Shown piece by piece: positions 6,943 through 13,651 of a stretch of 20,945 nucleotides of DNA. How positions within the stretch are numbered: position 1 is the stretch's first letter; each line of letters starts with the position of its first letter. The DNA comes from Lentisphaeraceae bacterium. Its GTDB lineage: Bacteria; Verrucomicrobiota; Kiritimatiellia; RFP12; UBA1067. Where the stretch lies: positions 1 to 20,945 of the forward strand of contig SFPL01000067.1 of the NCBI GenBank assembly GCA_004551905.1. Direction: 5' to 3'. Below the pieces are notes generated by a model. The model saw only the letters and a list, made by a program, of their open reading frames with translations, was not told the origin of the DNA and did not search any database. A program made the translations under genes and the position numbers.

Positions 6943-8024
6943 TCCATTATCCCCCATTCGCGCAGGGGCCCGAGCGGCAGCCCCATGATGTTCTCGTAGC
7001 TGCCGGTGTAGGACTCGACGATCAGGTCGCCCGACTCGTCGATGTCGTATGCGCCCGCGCGGTCAAGCGGCCTCACGCGACGGACGTACTCCTCGATCGC
7101 CGCGTCCGAAAGCGCACGGAACTTCACGTCAGAGCGCACCACCTTCGCCTCGCCGCAGTAGGCGACGCCGGTGTAGACCGAGTGGACCCGGCCGGAGAGC
7201 TCGCGGAGGAACCGCCGCGCCTCGTCGAGGTCGCGCGGCTTGCCGTAGATGCGCCCGCCGTACCAGACGATTGTGTCTGCCGAAAGCACCTTGCCGCCGT
7301 GTTTCGCCGCCGCGCCCTTGACGAGCGCGTTGACGCGCACCGTCCGCTCCGGATCGTCGGGGAAGGACGTCTCCTCCGCGTCGCTCTTCGCGACCGTGAA
7401 GTCGACGCCGTGGTCGCGGAGGATCTTCGCACGGCGCGGGCTGCCGCTTGCGAGCACGAGGAAAGCGACCGGACCCTCGCGCAGCACCTCGAGGACTCCG
7501 CCCGCGCACTTCGCCACCGTCGAGGCGACGCCGCCCGGCGACACGCCGCCGTCGACGACGATGTCCGCCGAGAGCCCCACGTCCGCCAGCGCGCGCGCCG
7601 CGGCGGTGGCGGGCTGTCCGCCGGAGAGGTTCGCGCTCGTCACCCGCAGCACGCCGCCGCAGCGCGCGATGAGCTCGCGCGCGAAGGCATGGTCGGGAAC
7701 CCTTACGCCCTCGAATCCGCCGCCGCCCGCGGCGGGCAGCACCAGCGTGAGCGCTCCGGGCCAGTGGCGCGCGGCAATCCGCCGCGCCTGCGCGTCCATG
7801 CCGCCGAGAAAGCGCTCCGCGGCGTCCGCGTCCGAGGCGAGGAGTGCGATCGGCTTGGCGGCGGCGCGCTCCTTGATCGAGTACAGCCGTTGCACCGCAT
7901 TCGGGAAGCCGGGGTGCGCCGCGAGGCCGTAGACGGTGTCGGTGGGCACCACCGTCACCCCGCCGGCGAGCAGCGTCCGCGCCGCCTCGCCGAGCCCGGC
8001 CTCGTCTGCCTTGACGATCTTCAC
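6939..8024 (-). CDS. Sua5/YrdC-Maf fusion: threonylcarbamoyl-AMP synthase domain plus Maf nucleotide pyrophosphatase domain
   Basis: 361 residues in one open frame. Residues 1-~185 are Sua5/YrdC/TsaC, which makes threonylcarbamoyl-AMP for the t6A37 tRNA modification: VVPTDTVYGLA (25-35), KERAAAKPIALL (51-62), HWPGALTLVLP (87-97), TSANLSG (129-135). Residues ~188-361 are Maf/YhdE, a house-cleaning nucleoside triphosphate pyrophosphatase: LASGSPRRAKIL (191-202), SADTIV with D250, GRIYGKPRD, and YTGSYENIMGLPL. The first domain ends VLREGPVA and the second starts at once, so there is almost no linker, as if a stop between adjacent genes was lost. The start is GTG 8024, after a G-rich stretch, 22 nt from the permease stop. 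I do not know this fusion as a standard arrangement. Confidence 0.9.
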   Translation of the reverse strand: MKIVKADEAGLGEAARTLLAGGVTVVPTDTVYGLAAHPGFPNAVQRLYSIKERAAAKPIALLASDADAAERFLGGMDAQARRIAARHWPGALTLVLPAAGGGGFEGVRVPDHAFARELIARCGGVLRVTSANLSGGQPATAAARALADVGLSADIVVDGGVSPGGVASTVAKCAGGVLEVLREGPVAFLVLASGSPRRAKILRDHGVDFTVAKSDAEETSFPDDPERTVRVNALVKGAAAKHGGKVLSADTIVWYGGRIYGKPRDLDEARRFLRELSGRVHSVYTGVAYCGEAKVVRSDVKFRALSDAAIEEYVRRVRPLDRAGAYDIDESGDLIVESYTGSYENIMGLPLGPLREWGIME

Positions 8025-8046
8025 AGGAGCCCCCGCCGCGACCCGG

Positions 8047-8757
8047 TCATGAGTCGTTGTGGACCGGGTCCGCGCCGGTGCTGCGCAGGTAGCGCTCGAC
8101 CTTGCCCAGAATCCAGGTGAAGGTCATCACCAGCGCCAAGTAGATGGCCGCGACCGTCAGGTACGGGAGATAGACCGAATATGTCTGCGAGCGGATGATG
8201 TCGCCGCCCTTGGCGAGGTCGATGAGCGCGATGTAGCCGACGATCGACGTGTCCTTCATCAGCACGATGAACTCGTTGCCGAGCGCGGGCAGGACGTTCC
8301 TCACCGCCTGCGGCAGGATGATCCTCAGCATCGTGCGCCAGTACGAAAGCCCCAATGCGCGCCCGGCCTCCATCTGGCCGGGGTCGATGGAGACGATGCC
8401 GGCGCGGATGATCTCGGCCTGGTACGCGCCGGAGTTGATGCCGAAGGCGAGGATCGCGATCAGCACCTTTGAGTCGACCGAGCGGAGGATGATGTAGTAG
8501 GTGATGAGCAGCTGCACGACCATCGGGGTGCCGCGGATGATCGTGAGGTACGCCTTGGCGGCGAAGTTCAGGACCGGGAAATGCCCGTACTTGTCGTGGG
8601 TAGAGCGGACAACCGCCACCAAGAACCCGACGGCGAGGCCGAGCACGATGGCGGCGAGGGCGACCTCGAGTGTGACGCCGAGGCCGCCTAAGAGGTACTC
8701 CCAGCGCCCGTTCTTGACGAAGCAGAGCTGGAAGTCGTCGATGAGGCCCTGCAGCAA
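8047..8757 (-). CDS. Polar amino-acid ABC transporter permease (HisM/GlnP family)
   Basis: A 236-residue inner-membrane protein with several hydrophobic helices (for example LGVTLEVALAAIVLGLAVGF and YLTVAAIYLALVMTFTWILG). The EAA loop that contacts the ATPase is EAGRALGLSYWRTMLRIILP. The early stretch TIIRGTPMVVQLL is typical of the His/Glu/Gln/Arg permease family. The start is TTG 8757, one nt after the stop of the binding-protein gene, with AAGGA inside the end of that gene, so the two are coupled. No ATP-binding subunit gene follows; the next genes are the two fusions. The ATPase must come from elsewhere, or is shared. Confidence 0.92.
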   Translation of the reverse strand: MLQGLIDDFQLCFVKNGRWEYLLGGLGVTLEVALAAIVLGLAVGFLVAVVRSTHDKYGHFPVLNFAAKAYLTIIRGTPMVVQLLITYYIILRSVDSKVLIAILAFGINSGAYQAEIIRAGIVSIDPGQMEAGRALGLSYWRTMLRIILPQAVRNVLPALGNEFIVLMKDTSIVGYIALIDLAKGGDIIRSQTYSVYLPYLTVAAIYLALVMTFTWILGKVERYLRSTGADPVHNDS

Positions 8758-8758
8758 C

Positions 8759-9496
8759 TTACTTGTCCTTCAGCTTGTCGGCCTCGGCCGTGTAGTCGGC
8801 GATCCACTTCGCGAGGCGACCGTCGGCCTTGACCTCGGCGATCGTCTCGTTGATGGCCTTCAAAAGCTCCGGCTGGCCCTTCTTGATCGCGATCGCGTAC
8901 TCCTCGGAGGTGATGAAGTCCGAGATGGCGAGGTCCGGCTCTCCCTTCACGCAGTTCTTCGCTGGGTCGATGTCGGCAATCACGAAATCGACGCGGCCGG
9001 ACTTGAGCGCCGCGACGGACTCCGCCGGCGAGCGGCTGCGCTCCGGCTCCTGCTTGAGCTCGTTGAGGACGTAGGTCTCGCTCGTGGTGCCGCCCTGGAC
9101 GCCTATCTTCTTGCCCTTGAGCTGCTCCGCGCCGGCAAAGCCGACCGACTTCTTGTAGATGACCACGATGCCCGTCTTGACGTAGGGGACGGAGAAGTCG
9201 ACGTTCTTCTTGCGGTCCTCGGTGATGGTGATGCCGGCCGCAGCGAGATCCGCCTTGCCGGAGATGACCGCGGGGATGACCGAGTCGAAGTCGACCGTCT
9301 CGCACGAGAACTCGCGCCCGAGCTTCTGGGCGACGGCGCGGCAGATCTCCACGTCGATGCCGACGATCTCGTGTCCGCGCAGGAACTCATACGGGGGGAA
9401 CGTTGCCTCCGTGATCATCTTCACCTTGTCCGCGCCGCTGTCCGAGCAGCCGCAGAGGACCGCCGCCGCCAGAGCGGCAATTGCCAGTTTCTTCAT
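8759..9496 (-). CDS. Amino-acid ABC transporter substrate-binding lipoprotein
   Basis: 245 residues from ATG 9496. The N-terminus MKKLAIAALAAAVLCGC is a lipoprotein signal with a Cys after LCG, so it is probably acylated by Lgt and anchored in the membrane. The body is an SBP_bac_3 fold: ITEATFPPYEFL near the start, then IVGIDVEICRAVAQKLG, ADLAAAGITITEDRKKNVDFS, GVQGGTTSETYV and a late FVIADIDPAKNCV. Such proteins bind polar amino acids; the ligand cannot be told from sequence. A second ATG two codons upstream (9502) also has a Shine-Dalgarno sequence nearby; 9496 gives the classic MKK signal start with AAGG 6 nt away. First gene of the operon. Confidence 0.92.
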   Translation of the reverse strand: MKKLAIAALAAAVLCGCSDSGADKVKMITEATFPPYEFLRGHEIVGIDVEICRAVAQKLGREFSCETVDFDSVIPAVISGKADLAAAGITITEDRKKNVDFSVPYVKTGIVVIYKKSVGFAGAEQLKGKKIGVQGGTTSETYVLNELKQEPERSRSPAESVAALKSGRVDFVIADIDPAKNCVKGEPDLAISDFITSEEYAIAIKKGQPELLKAINETIAEVKADGRLAKWIADYTAEADKLKDK

Positions 9497-9527
9497 GGTC
9501 ATCCTTTCCTTGTTTTGTCCTTTGGTT

Positions 9528-9542
9528 GCGTATTATAGCAAA
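9528..9542 (-). promoter_or_regulatory. Promoter of the ABC transporter/Sua5-Maf/FolB-CinA operon
   Basis: Minus strand TTTGCTATAATACGC: TATAAT with TG one base before it and ACGC after. It lies 35 nt before the binding-protein start, with AAGGAAAGG between. It sits in the 47-nt gap after the GH43 stop, and no other promoter of this type is seen before 6133. Confidence 0.7.
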
Positions 9543-9543
9543 A

Positions 9544-11037
9544 TCAGTCGCCGAACGGAGAGAAGTCGACGACTCCGGGGACGATCCCCTTCGGCGCACC
9601 AAGGACGACCAGCCGCGCGGCAGTGGCCTTGACCGGCTCGGTCTCGCGGTAGTCGACGAGCAGATCGCGCCGGTTCTGCGACGCGTCGACCACGGTCCTC
9701 CACTTCCCGTCGGCGGCAAGCGCCTCCACCCGGTACTGGAACGCGCCGGGCCTGACGCCGCGCTCGACATCCAGCCCGCAGTCGCGCCAGATGACGCGGC
9801 AGGACCGCATGGTCTTCGCGCCGGCGAAGTCGACGCGGATTGTCGCCGGCAGGCGCTCGGCCCGACAGAACGTCCCGAACTTCTGGTCGGTCGCTGCCTC
9901 GCGCCCCGGCTCGGTGAGCGCGACAAGCCGCTTCCAGCCCGCGGCGCCCTTGCCAAAGCGCGGCAACCACTGCGGCTCGTCGGTTGCCGACGACGGCGCG
10001 ATGGTGCCGTCCGGCGCAAAGGAGATGCGGTCAAAGCCAAGCCGGCGCTCGAACCAGTGCACGCAGTTGGCGTTGATGGTGTAGGCGACGTACCAGTCGC
10101 CGTCCGGGCCCTGGGCGATCGAGCCGTGGGAGGTGCCGGTGATGAAGCCTTCGGTCTTGCGGAAGAATGGGTTGTTCTTCGGCTTCGTGAACGGGCCCAG
10201 CGGACTGGATGACACCGCCTGGCCCATCGCGTACTCCTTGTTCTCGGTGCCTGCCGCGGCGTAGGTGAGGATGTAGCGGCCGCCGTGCTTCACCATCCAG
10301 GCACCCTCGAGATAGCCCATCTCCGGATGCTTGCCCGGCGCGATCTCCCACGGCTGCGTGCGCGGCTCGAACGGCACGAGCCGCTTTGCCTCGGAAATGG
10401 GCCTGAGCGGATTCGCGGGGTCGATCTCGATGCCCCAGATGCCGTTCGTGGGCGTGCAGCCCCAGTAGAAGTAGAGCCGGCCGTCGTCGTCGGAAAAGTA
10501 GTTGGGGTCCCAGAGCCCGGGCGGGTCGCCGTTGAAGTTCCAGTTCTTCCACTTCGGCAGCTCCAAGGGACCGAGGTCGGCGAACGGACCCTCGGGCGAG
10601 TCGGACTGAAAGACGTGGCCGCTGCCACCGACGAGGAGGAACTTGCCGCGGTGCCTGCAGATCGTCGGCGCGTAGTTGATCTGGTCCTTGCCGCCCTCGG
10701 CGCCGCTGAGGCGGAGCGGGACGTGCGACCAGGTCGCGCCCATGTCCGTCGACTTGTAGCAGAGGTCGCCCGAGGGGTAGAGGTACCAGACGCCCTTCTC
10801 GCAGATGATTGAGGGGTCGGCGAGCTCGCGGAACTGGACGGTGCGCCCGTCCGGCGTCAGCCAGGTCTCGGGCTCGCGCGCCGGCTTGGAGCCGTTCGCG
10901 AGTCCGCGGCAGAACAACCCCACGGGATAGTTCTCGATCGAAATCGGGTTGCAGAATGTACGCACCTCGGAAGATGCGGCGGCAACCGCCGCCGCGAAGG
11001 AACATAACGCGGCGGAAATTACTTTTCTCGTTCTCAT
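9544..11037 (-). CDS. Secreted glycoside hydrolase family 43 enzyme (beta-xylosidase/alpha-L-arabinofuranosidase type)
   Basis: 497 residues from ATG 11037, opening with a signal peptide (MRTRKVISAALCSFAAAVAA). The five-bladed GH43 propeller carries the usual acidic triad: D74 (LADPSI, base), D177 (WDPNYF, pKa modulator) and E244 (EGAWMV, acid); H304 (TSHGS) is a further conserved position. The last ~130 residues look like a beta-sandwich of the discoidin type (FGKGAAGWKRL, then RVIWRDCGLDVE), a likely carbohydrate-binding part. Substrate: arabinoxylan or arabinan side chains, not resolvable further. The frame stays open upstream to 11331, but that part is antisense to the symporter gene and the promoter lies at 11041-11055. 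The start codon is 7 nt from the -10 box with no Shine-Dalgarno sequence. Confidence 0.9.
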   Translation of the reverse strand: MRTRKVISAALCSFAAAVAAASSEVRTFCNPISIENYPVGLFCRGLANGSKPAREPETWLTPDGRTVQFRELADPSIICEKGVWYLYPSGDLCYKSTDMGATWSHVPLRLSGAEGGKDQINYAPTICRHRGKFLLVGGSGHVFQSDSPEGPFADLGPLELPKWKNWNFNGDPPGLWDPNYFSDDDGRLYFYWGCTPTNGIWGIEIDPANPLRPISEAKRLVPFEPRTQPWEIAPGKHPEMGYLEGAWMVKHGGRYILTYAAAGTENKEYAMGQAVSSSPLGPFTKPKNNPFFRKTEGFITGTSHGSIAQGPDGDWYVAYTINANCVHWFERRLGFDRISFAPDGTIAPSSATDEPQWLPRFGKGAAGWKRLVALTEPGREAATDQKFGTFCRAERLPATIRVDFAGAKTMRSCRVIWRDCGLDVERGVRPGAFQYRVEALAADGKWRTVVDASQNRRDLLVDYRETEPVKATAARLVVLGAPKGIVPGVVDFSPFGD

Positions 11038-11040
11038 GCT

Positions 11041-11055
11041 ATGTATTTTACCATA
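11041..11055 (-). promoter_or_regulatory. GH43 promoter; predicts a leaderless mRNA
   Basis: Minus strand TATGGTAAAATACAT: one mismatch from TATAAT, with TGG before it. Only 7 nt (ACATAGC) separate the -10 box from the GH43 ATG, so transcription should start at or beside the A of the start codon. Confidence 0.7.
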
Positions 11056-11062
11056 TTGCGCC

Positions 11063-11112
11063 CGCCGCTGGCAAGACCGCCGCGGCGTCACAACTCGGTC
11101 TTGCCGGCGGCG
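11063..11112 (-). terminator. Strong hairpin at the end of the symporter gene
   Basis: Arms at 11063-11079 and 11096-11112 pair over 17 positions with one mismatch (core GGCAAGACCG/CGGTCTTGCC). The loop of 16 nt holds the symporter stop codon. It stands between that stop and the GH43 promoter, where a terminator is expected, but has no U-tract after it, so it may instead slow polymerase or protect the mRNA 3' end. Confidence 0.45.
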
Positions 11113-12659
11113 CGGCGCTCCAGGAAGTCCCTGGTGGTGCGCCAGACGACCGGCGAGAGCAACACCAGCGCGATCAGGTTCGGGAACGCCATCAGCCCGT
11201 TCATCGTGTCCGCGACGCCCCAGACCACGCTGACGGTGAGGTACGGACCGACCGCTACGAAGAGGACATACAGGAGGCGGTACGCCATCAGAGTACCGCG
11301 GCGGTGGGAGCCCACCAGGTACTCGAGGCACTTCTCGGAGTAGTAGTTCCAGCCGAGGATGGTGGTGAAGGCGAAGAACGCGAGCGAGGTCATGAGGAAG
11401 AACGACGAGATTTTCGCCGAGCCTGGGCCGAGGAACGACAGCCCCCGCGAAAACGCCTCGATCGTGATGTCCACGCCCTTGAGCCCCAGCGAAGGCTCCC
11501 AGGCGCCGGTCACCACGATCGCCAGACCCGTCATCGAGCAGACGATGATGGTGTCGATGAAGGTGCCGGTCATGCAGACGAAGCCCTGGCGCGCCGGCTC
11601 ATTGGTCTTCGCCGCCGCCGCCGCGATCGGCGCCGAGCCGAGGCCGGCCTCGTTGGAGAAGATCCCGCGTGCGATGCCCTTCTGCATCGCGATGAAGATC
11701 GTTCCCACCATGCCGCCGGTGAACGCCGCGGGGTTGAACGCCGCGCGCACGATGAGCTCCACCGCCGACGAGACCTTGGAGATGTTGCCCAGCAGGATGA
11801 AGCCGCAGATCAGGATGTAGAACACCGCCATGAACGGCACCACCACCGTCGAGACGCTGGCGATACGCTTGATCCCGCCGATTACCACCAGCGCGGTGCA
11901 CAGCGCCACGACCGCGCCGGCGATCATGACCGGCACCGAGTAGGTGGTGCCGAAAAGCTGCACGCCGGTCGCGAGGTTGGCCGGGTCGAACCCCGGGTCG
12001 AAGAACCGCTGCGCCGCCGAGGTGATGCCGTGCACCTGGGTGATGGTGCCGATGCCGAGGATGCCGGCCATGACGCCGAAGAAGGCGAACAGCACCGCGA
12101 GCCATTTCCAGCTCCTGACGCCGAACATCCCCTTCAGCCCCTTCTCGATGTAGTAGAACGGGCCGCCGAGCACGCTGCCGTCGGGCGTGAACTCGCGGTA
12201 CTTCACCGCCAGCAGCCCCTCGGCGTACTTGGTGGCCATGCCGCAGAACGCCGCCACCTCCATCCAGAAGAGCGCGCCCGGGCCGCCGGTGCCGATCGCC
12301 GTCGCCACGCCCACGATGTTGCCGGTGCCGATCGTCGCCGAAAGCGCCGTGCAGAGTGCGCCGAACGAGGAGACGTCGCCCGAGGTGCCGGCTTCGGTGC
12401 GGAACATGTACCGGAAGGCGTTCCTGAGGTTCATGAGGTGGCAGAACCTCAGCATGCCGGTGAGCAGCATACCGGTCAGGAGGATGGCGCAGATGAGCGG
12501 CAGCCCCCAGACGATCGAGTCCGCCTTGTCCACCCATGCAGTAAGCGCCGCGAGCCAGTTGCTCGAGGTCTCGACCGACTTCACCACGGCGCCGGTGAGC
12601 GCCGCCTCGGGTTCATTCGCAATGGCCTTGAGGGCCGTGGTAACTACCGCGTTCGTCAT
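11088..12659 (-). CDS. Alanine/glycine:cation symporter family protein (AGCS)
   Basis: A 523-residue inner-membrane transporter with about ten or more hydrophobic segments, expected to take up alanine or glycine with Na+ or H+. Family marks: GALCTALSATIGTGNIVGVA, GGPGALFWMEVAAFCGMATKY, GGPFYYIEKGLKG, and the later FSNEAGLGSAPIAAAAA. A short N-terminal extension (EPEAALTGAVVKSVETSSNW) precedes the first helix. I chose ATG 12659 because ATGAGG lies 5 nt upstream; the ATG six codons earlier (12677) has no ribosome-binding site. It appears to be a single-gene unit with a promoter at 12694-12708 and a hairpin at its end. Confidence 0.93.
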   Translation of the reverse strand: MTNAVVTTALKAIANEPEAALTGAVVKSVETSSNWLAALTAWVDKADSIVWGLPLICAILLTGMLLTGMLRFCHLMNLRNAFRYMFRTEAGTSGDVSSFGALCTALSATIGTGNIVGVATAIGTGGPGALFWMEVAAFCGMATKYAEGLLAVKYREFTPDGSVLGGPFYYIEKGLKGMFGVRSWKWLAVLFAFFGVMAGILGIGTITQVHGITSAAQRFFDPGFDPANLATGVQLFGTTYSVPVMIAGAVVALCTALVVIGGIKRIASVSTVVVPFMAVFYILICGFILLGNISKVSSAVELIVRAAFNPAAFTGGMVGTIFIAMQKGIARGIFSNEAGLGSAPIAAAAAKTNEPARQGFVCMTGTFIDTIIVCSMTGLAIVVTGAWEPSLGLKGVDITIEAFSRGLSFLGPGSAKISSFFLMTSLAFFAFTTILGWNYYSEKCLEYLVGSHRRGTLMAYRLLYVLFVAVGPYLTVSVVWGVADTMNGLMAFPNLIALVLLSPVVWRTTRDFLERRAAGKTEL

Positions 12660-12684
12660 TGCAACCTCATTTCGCATTGTTTTT

Positions 12685-12708
12685 GCGTATTATGCGTATT
12701 ATACCATA
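12685..12708 (-). promoter_or_regulatory. Symporter promoter with a tandemly repeated downstream element
   Basis: Minus strand TATGGTATAATACGC (12694-12708), 38 nt before the symporter ATG. The 9-mer GCGTATTAT (+ strand) occurs twice in tandem at 12685-12693 and 12694-12702, so the -10/discriminator region is partly duplicated. Confidence 0.75.
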
Positions 12709-12725
12709 ATTCCTGGCTCATTGCG

Positions 12726-13625
12726 CTACGCCTGCTTGCAGGGCGCGCAGAGCCGCAGGAACGCGACCGCCGCGGCGACAAGCGGGTGGCGCACGGAGAG
12801 CGGAAACGCCGCGAGCGCCTCTTTGACGTGCCCGTCCGCGATGTACTCGCGCCAGCGGTGCCGCGCCTTCAGGAGCTCCAACGCGGAAAAGACGCAGCTC
12901 GCCTCGCAGTAGCGCCAGAGCGAGCCGCCGCAGCGCTCGTCGAGCCGGCGTCGGAAGTCGAGCGCGAGGAACTTGTAGTCCCAGTTGCGCTCGCCGCGCC
13001 AGCCGGTGGCGAGATTGCCGTCCGGCCGCGGACGGTAGACGTAGAGCCGGTCGGGAATCGACATCGCCTTCTCCGCGAACGCAGCGCACGCGGAAAGAAA
13101 CGCTGCATCCTCGAAAAACGTAATCCGCTCGTCGAATCTGAGTGCATGGCGCTCCAGGAAGGACCGCCTAAAGGCGCAGCGCCAGACCTGTCCCGGCTGC
13201 TTGCGCGCGGAGAGGTCGCCGCCGCAGTTCCAGCGCCGCACGTCGTCCATCGAATAGCCGAAAAAGGCGGGCAGGTAGCGCGCGCGCACCGCGTCGGCGC
13301 CGTCGTCGAGCGCGGCGGGGAAGTCCGGCCCGCCCTCGTAGCCGAAGAAGCAGAGGTCGGCGCCGCTTTCCGCGAGCGCGGCAACTGGGCGCGAGAGGAA
13401 GTCCGGCCGCGCCAGGTCGTCGGCGTCGCAGAAGAACACATATTCGCCGCGCGCACGGTCGAGGCCGCGGTTGCGCGCCCAGGAAGGACCGTGGCCGTCC
13501 GGGTCGTCGACGACGACAATCTCCGACTCGCCGGAAAAGGCGGCACGGGCCGCCTCCACCGAGCGAAGCGTCTCCGGCAGCGTCGCTTCGGCGCGGTGCG
13601 CGGGGATGATTACGCTCGCATCCAT
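12726..13625 (-). CDS. Family 2 glycosyltransferase
   Basis: 299 residues. It opens with the GT-A fold pattern MDASVIIPAHRAEATLPETL, followed by EIVVVDDPDG and GEYVFFCDADDL; CDADD carries the metal/sugar-nucleotide DxD motif. EDAAFL further on is typical of the acceptor-side region. The C-terminal third is unassigned, with a weakly hydrophobic segment near the end (PLVAAAVAFLRLCAPC), so it may sit on the membrane. Sugar donor and acceptor are unknown. The start ATG 13625 has GGAAGGG upstream and lies 26 nt after the MetX-MetW stop, so it is probably the second gene of that unit. The frame is open further upstream only as antisense-like shadow of metXW. Confidence 0.85.
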   Translation of the reverse strand: MDASVIIPAHRAEATLPETLRSVEAARAAFSGESEIVVVDDPDGHGPSWARNRGLDRARGEYVFFCDADDLARPDFLSRPVAALAESGADLCFFGYEGGPDFPAALDDGADAVRARYLPAFFGYSMDDVRRWNCGGDLSARKQPGQVWRCAFRRSFLERHALRFDERITFFEDAAFLSACAAFAEKAMSIPDRLYVYRPRPDGNLATGWRGERNWDYKFLALDFRRRLDERCGGSLWRYCEASCVFSALELLKARHRWREYIADGHVKEALAAFPLSVRHPLVAAAVAFLRLCAPCKQA

Positions 13626-13651
13626 GCTCGCCCTTCCGCCCGGCCGCGCGC

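Noticed and set aside
9568..9575. ACTCCGGG inside the GH43 gene as another REP copy
   Set aside because: Only the loop-like octamer matches; no GTAG or complementary arms, and it lies in coding sequence.
11038..11331. N-terminal extension of the GH43 frame
   Set aside because: It covers the promoter, the hairpin and the symporter 3' end; the signal peptide begins at 11037.
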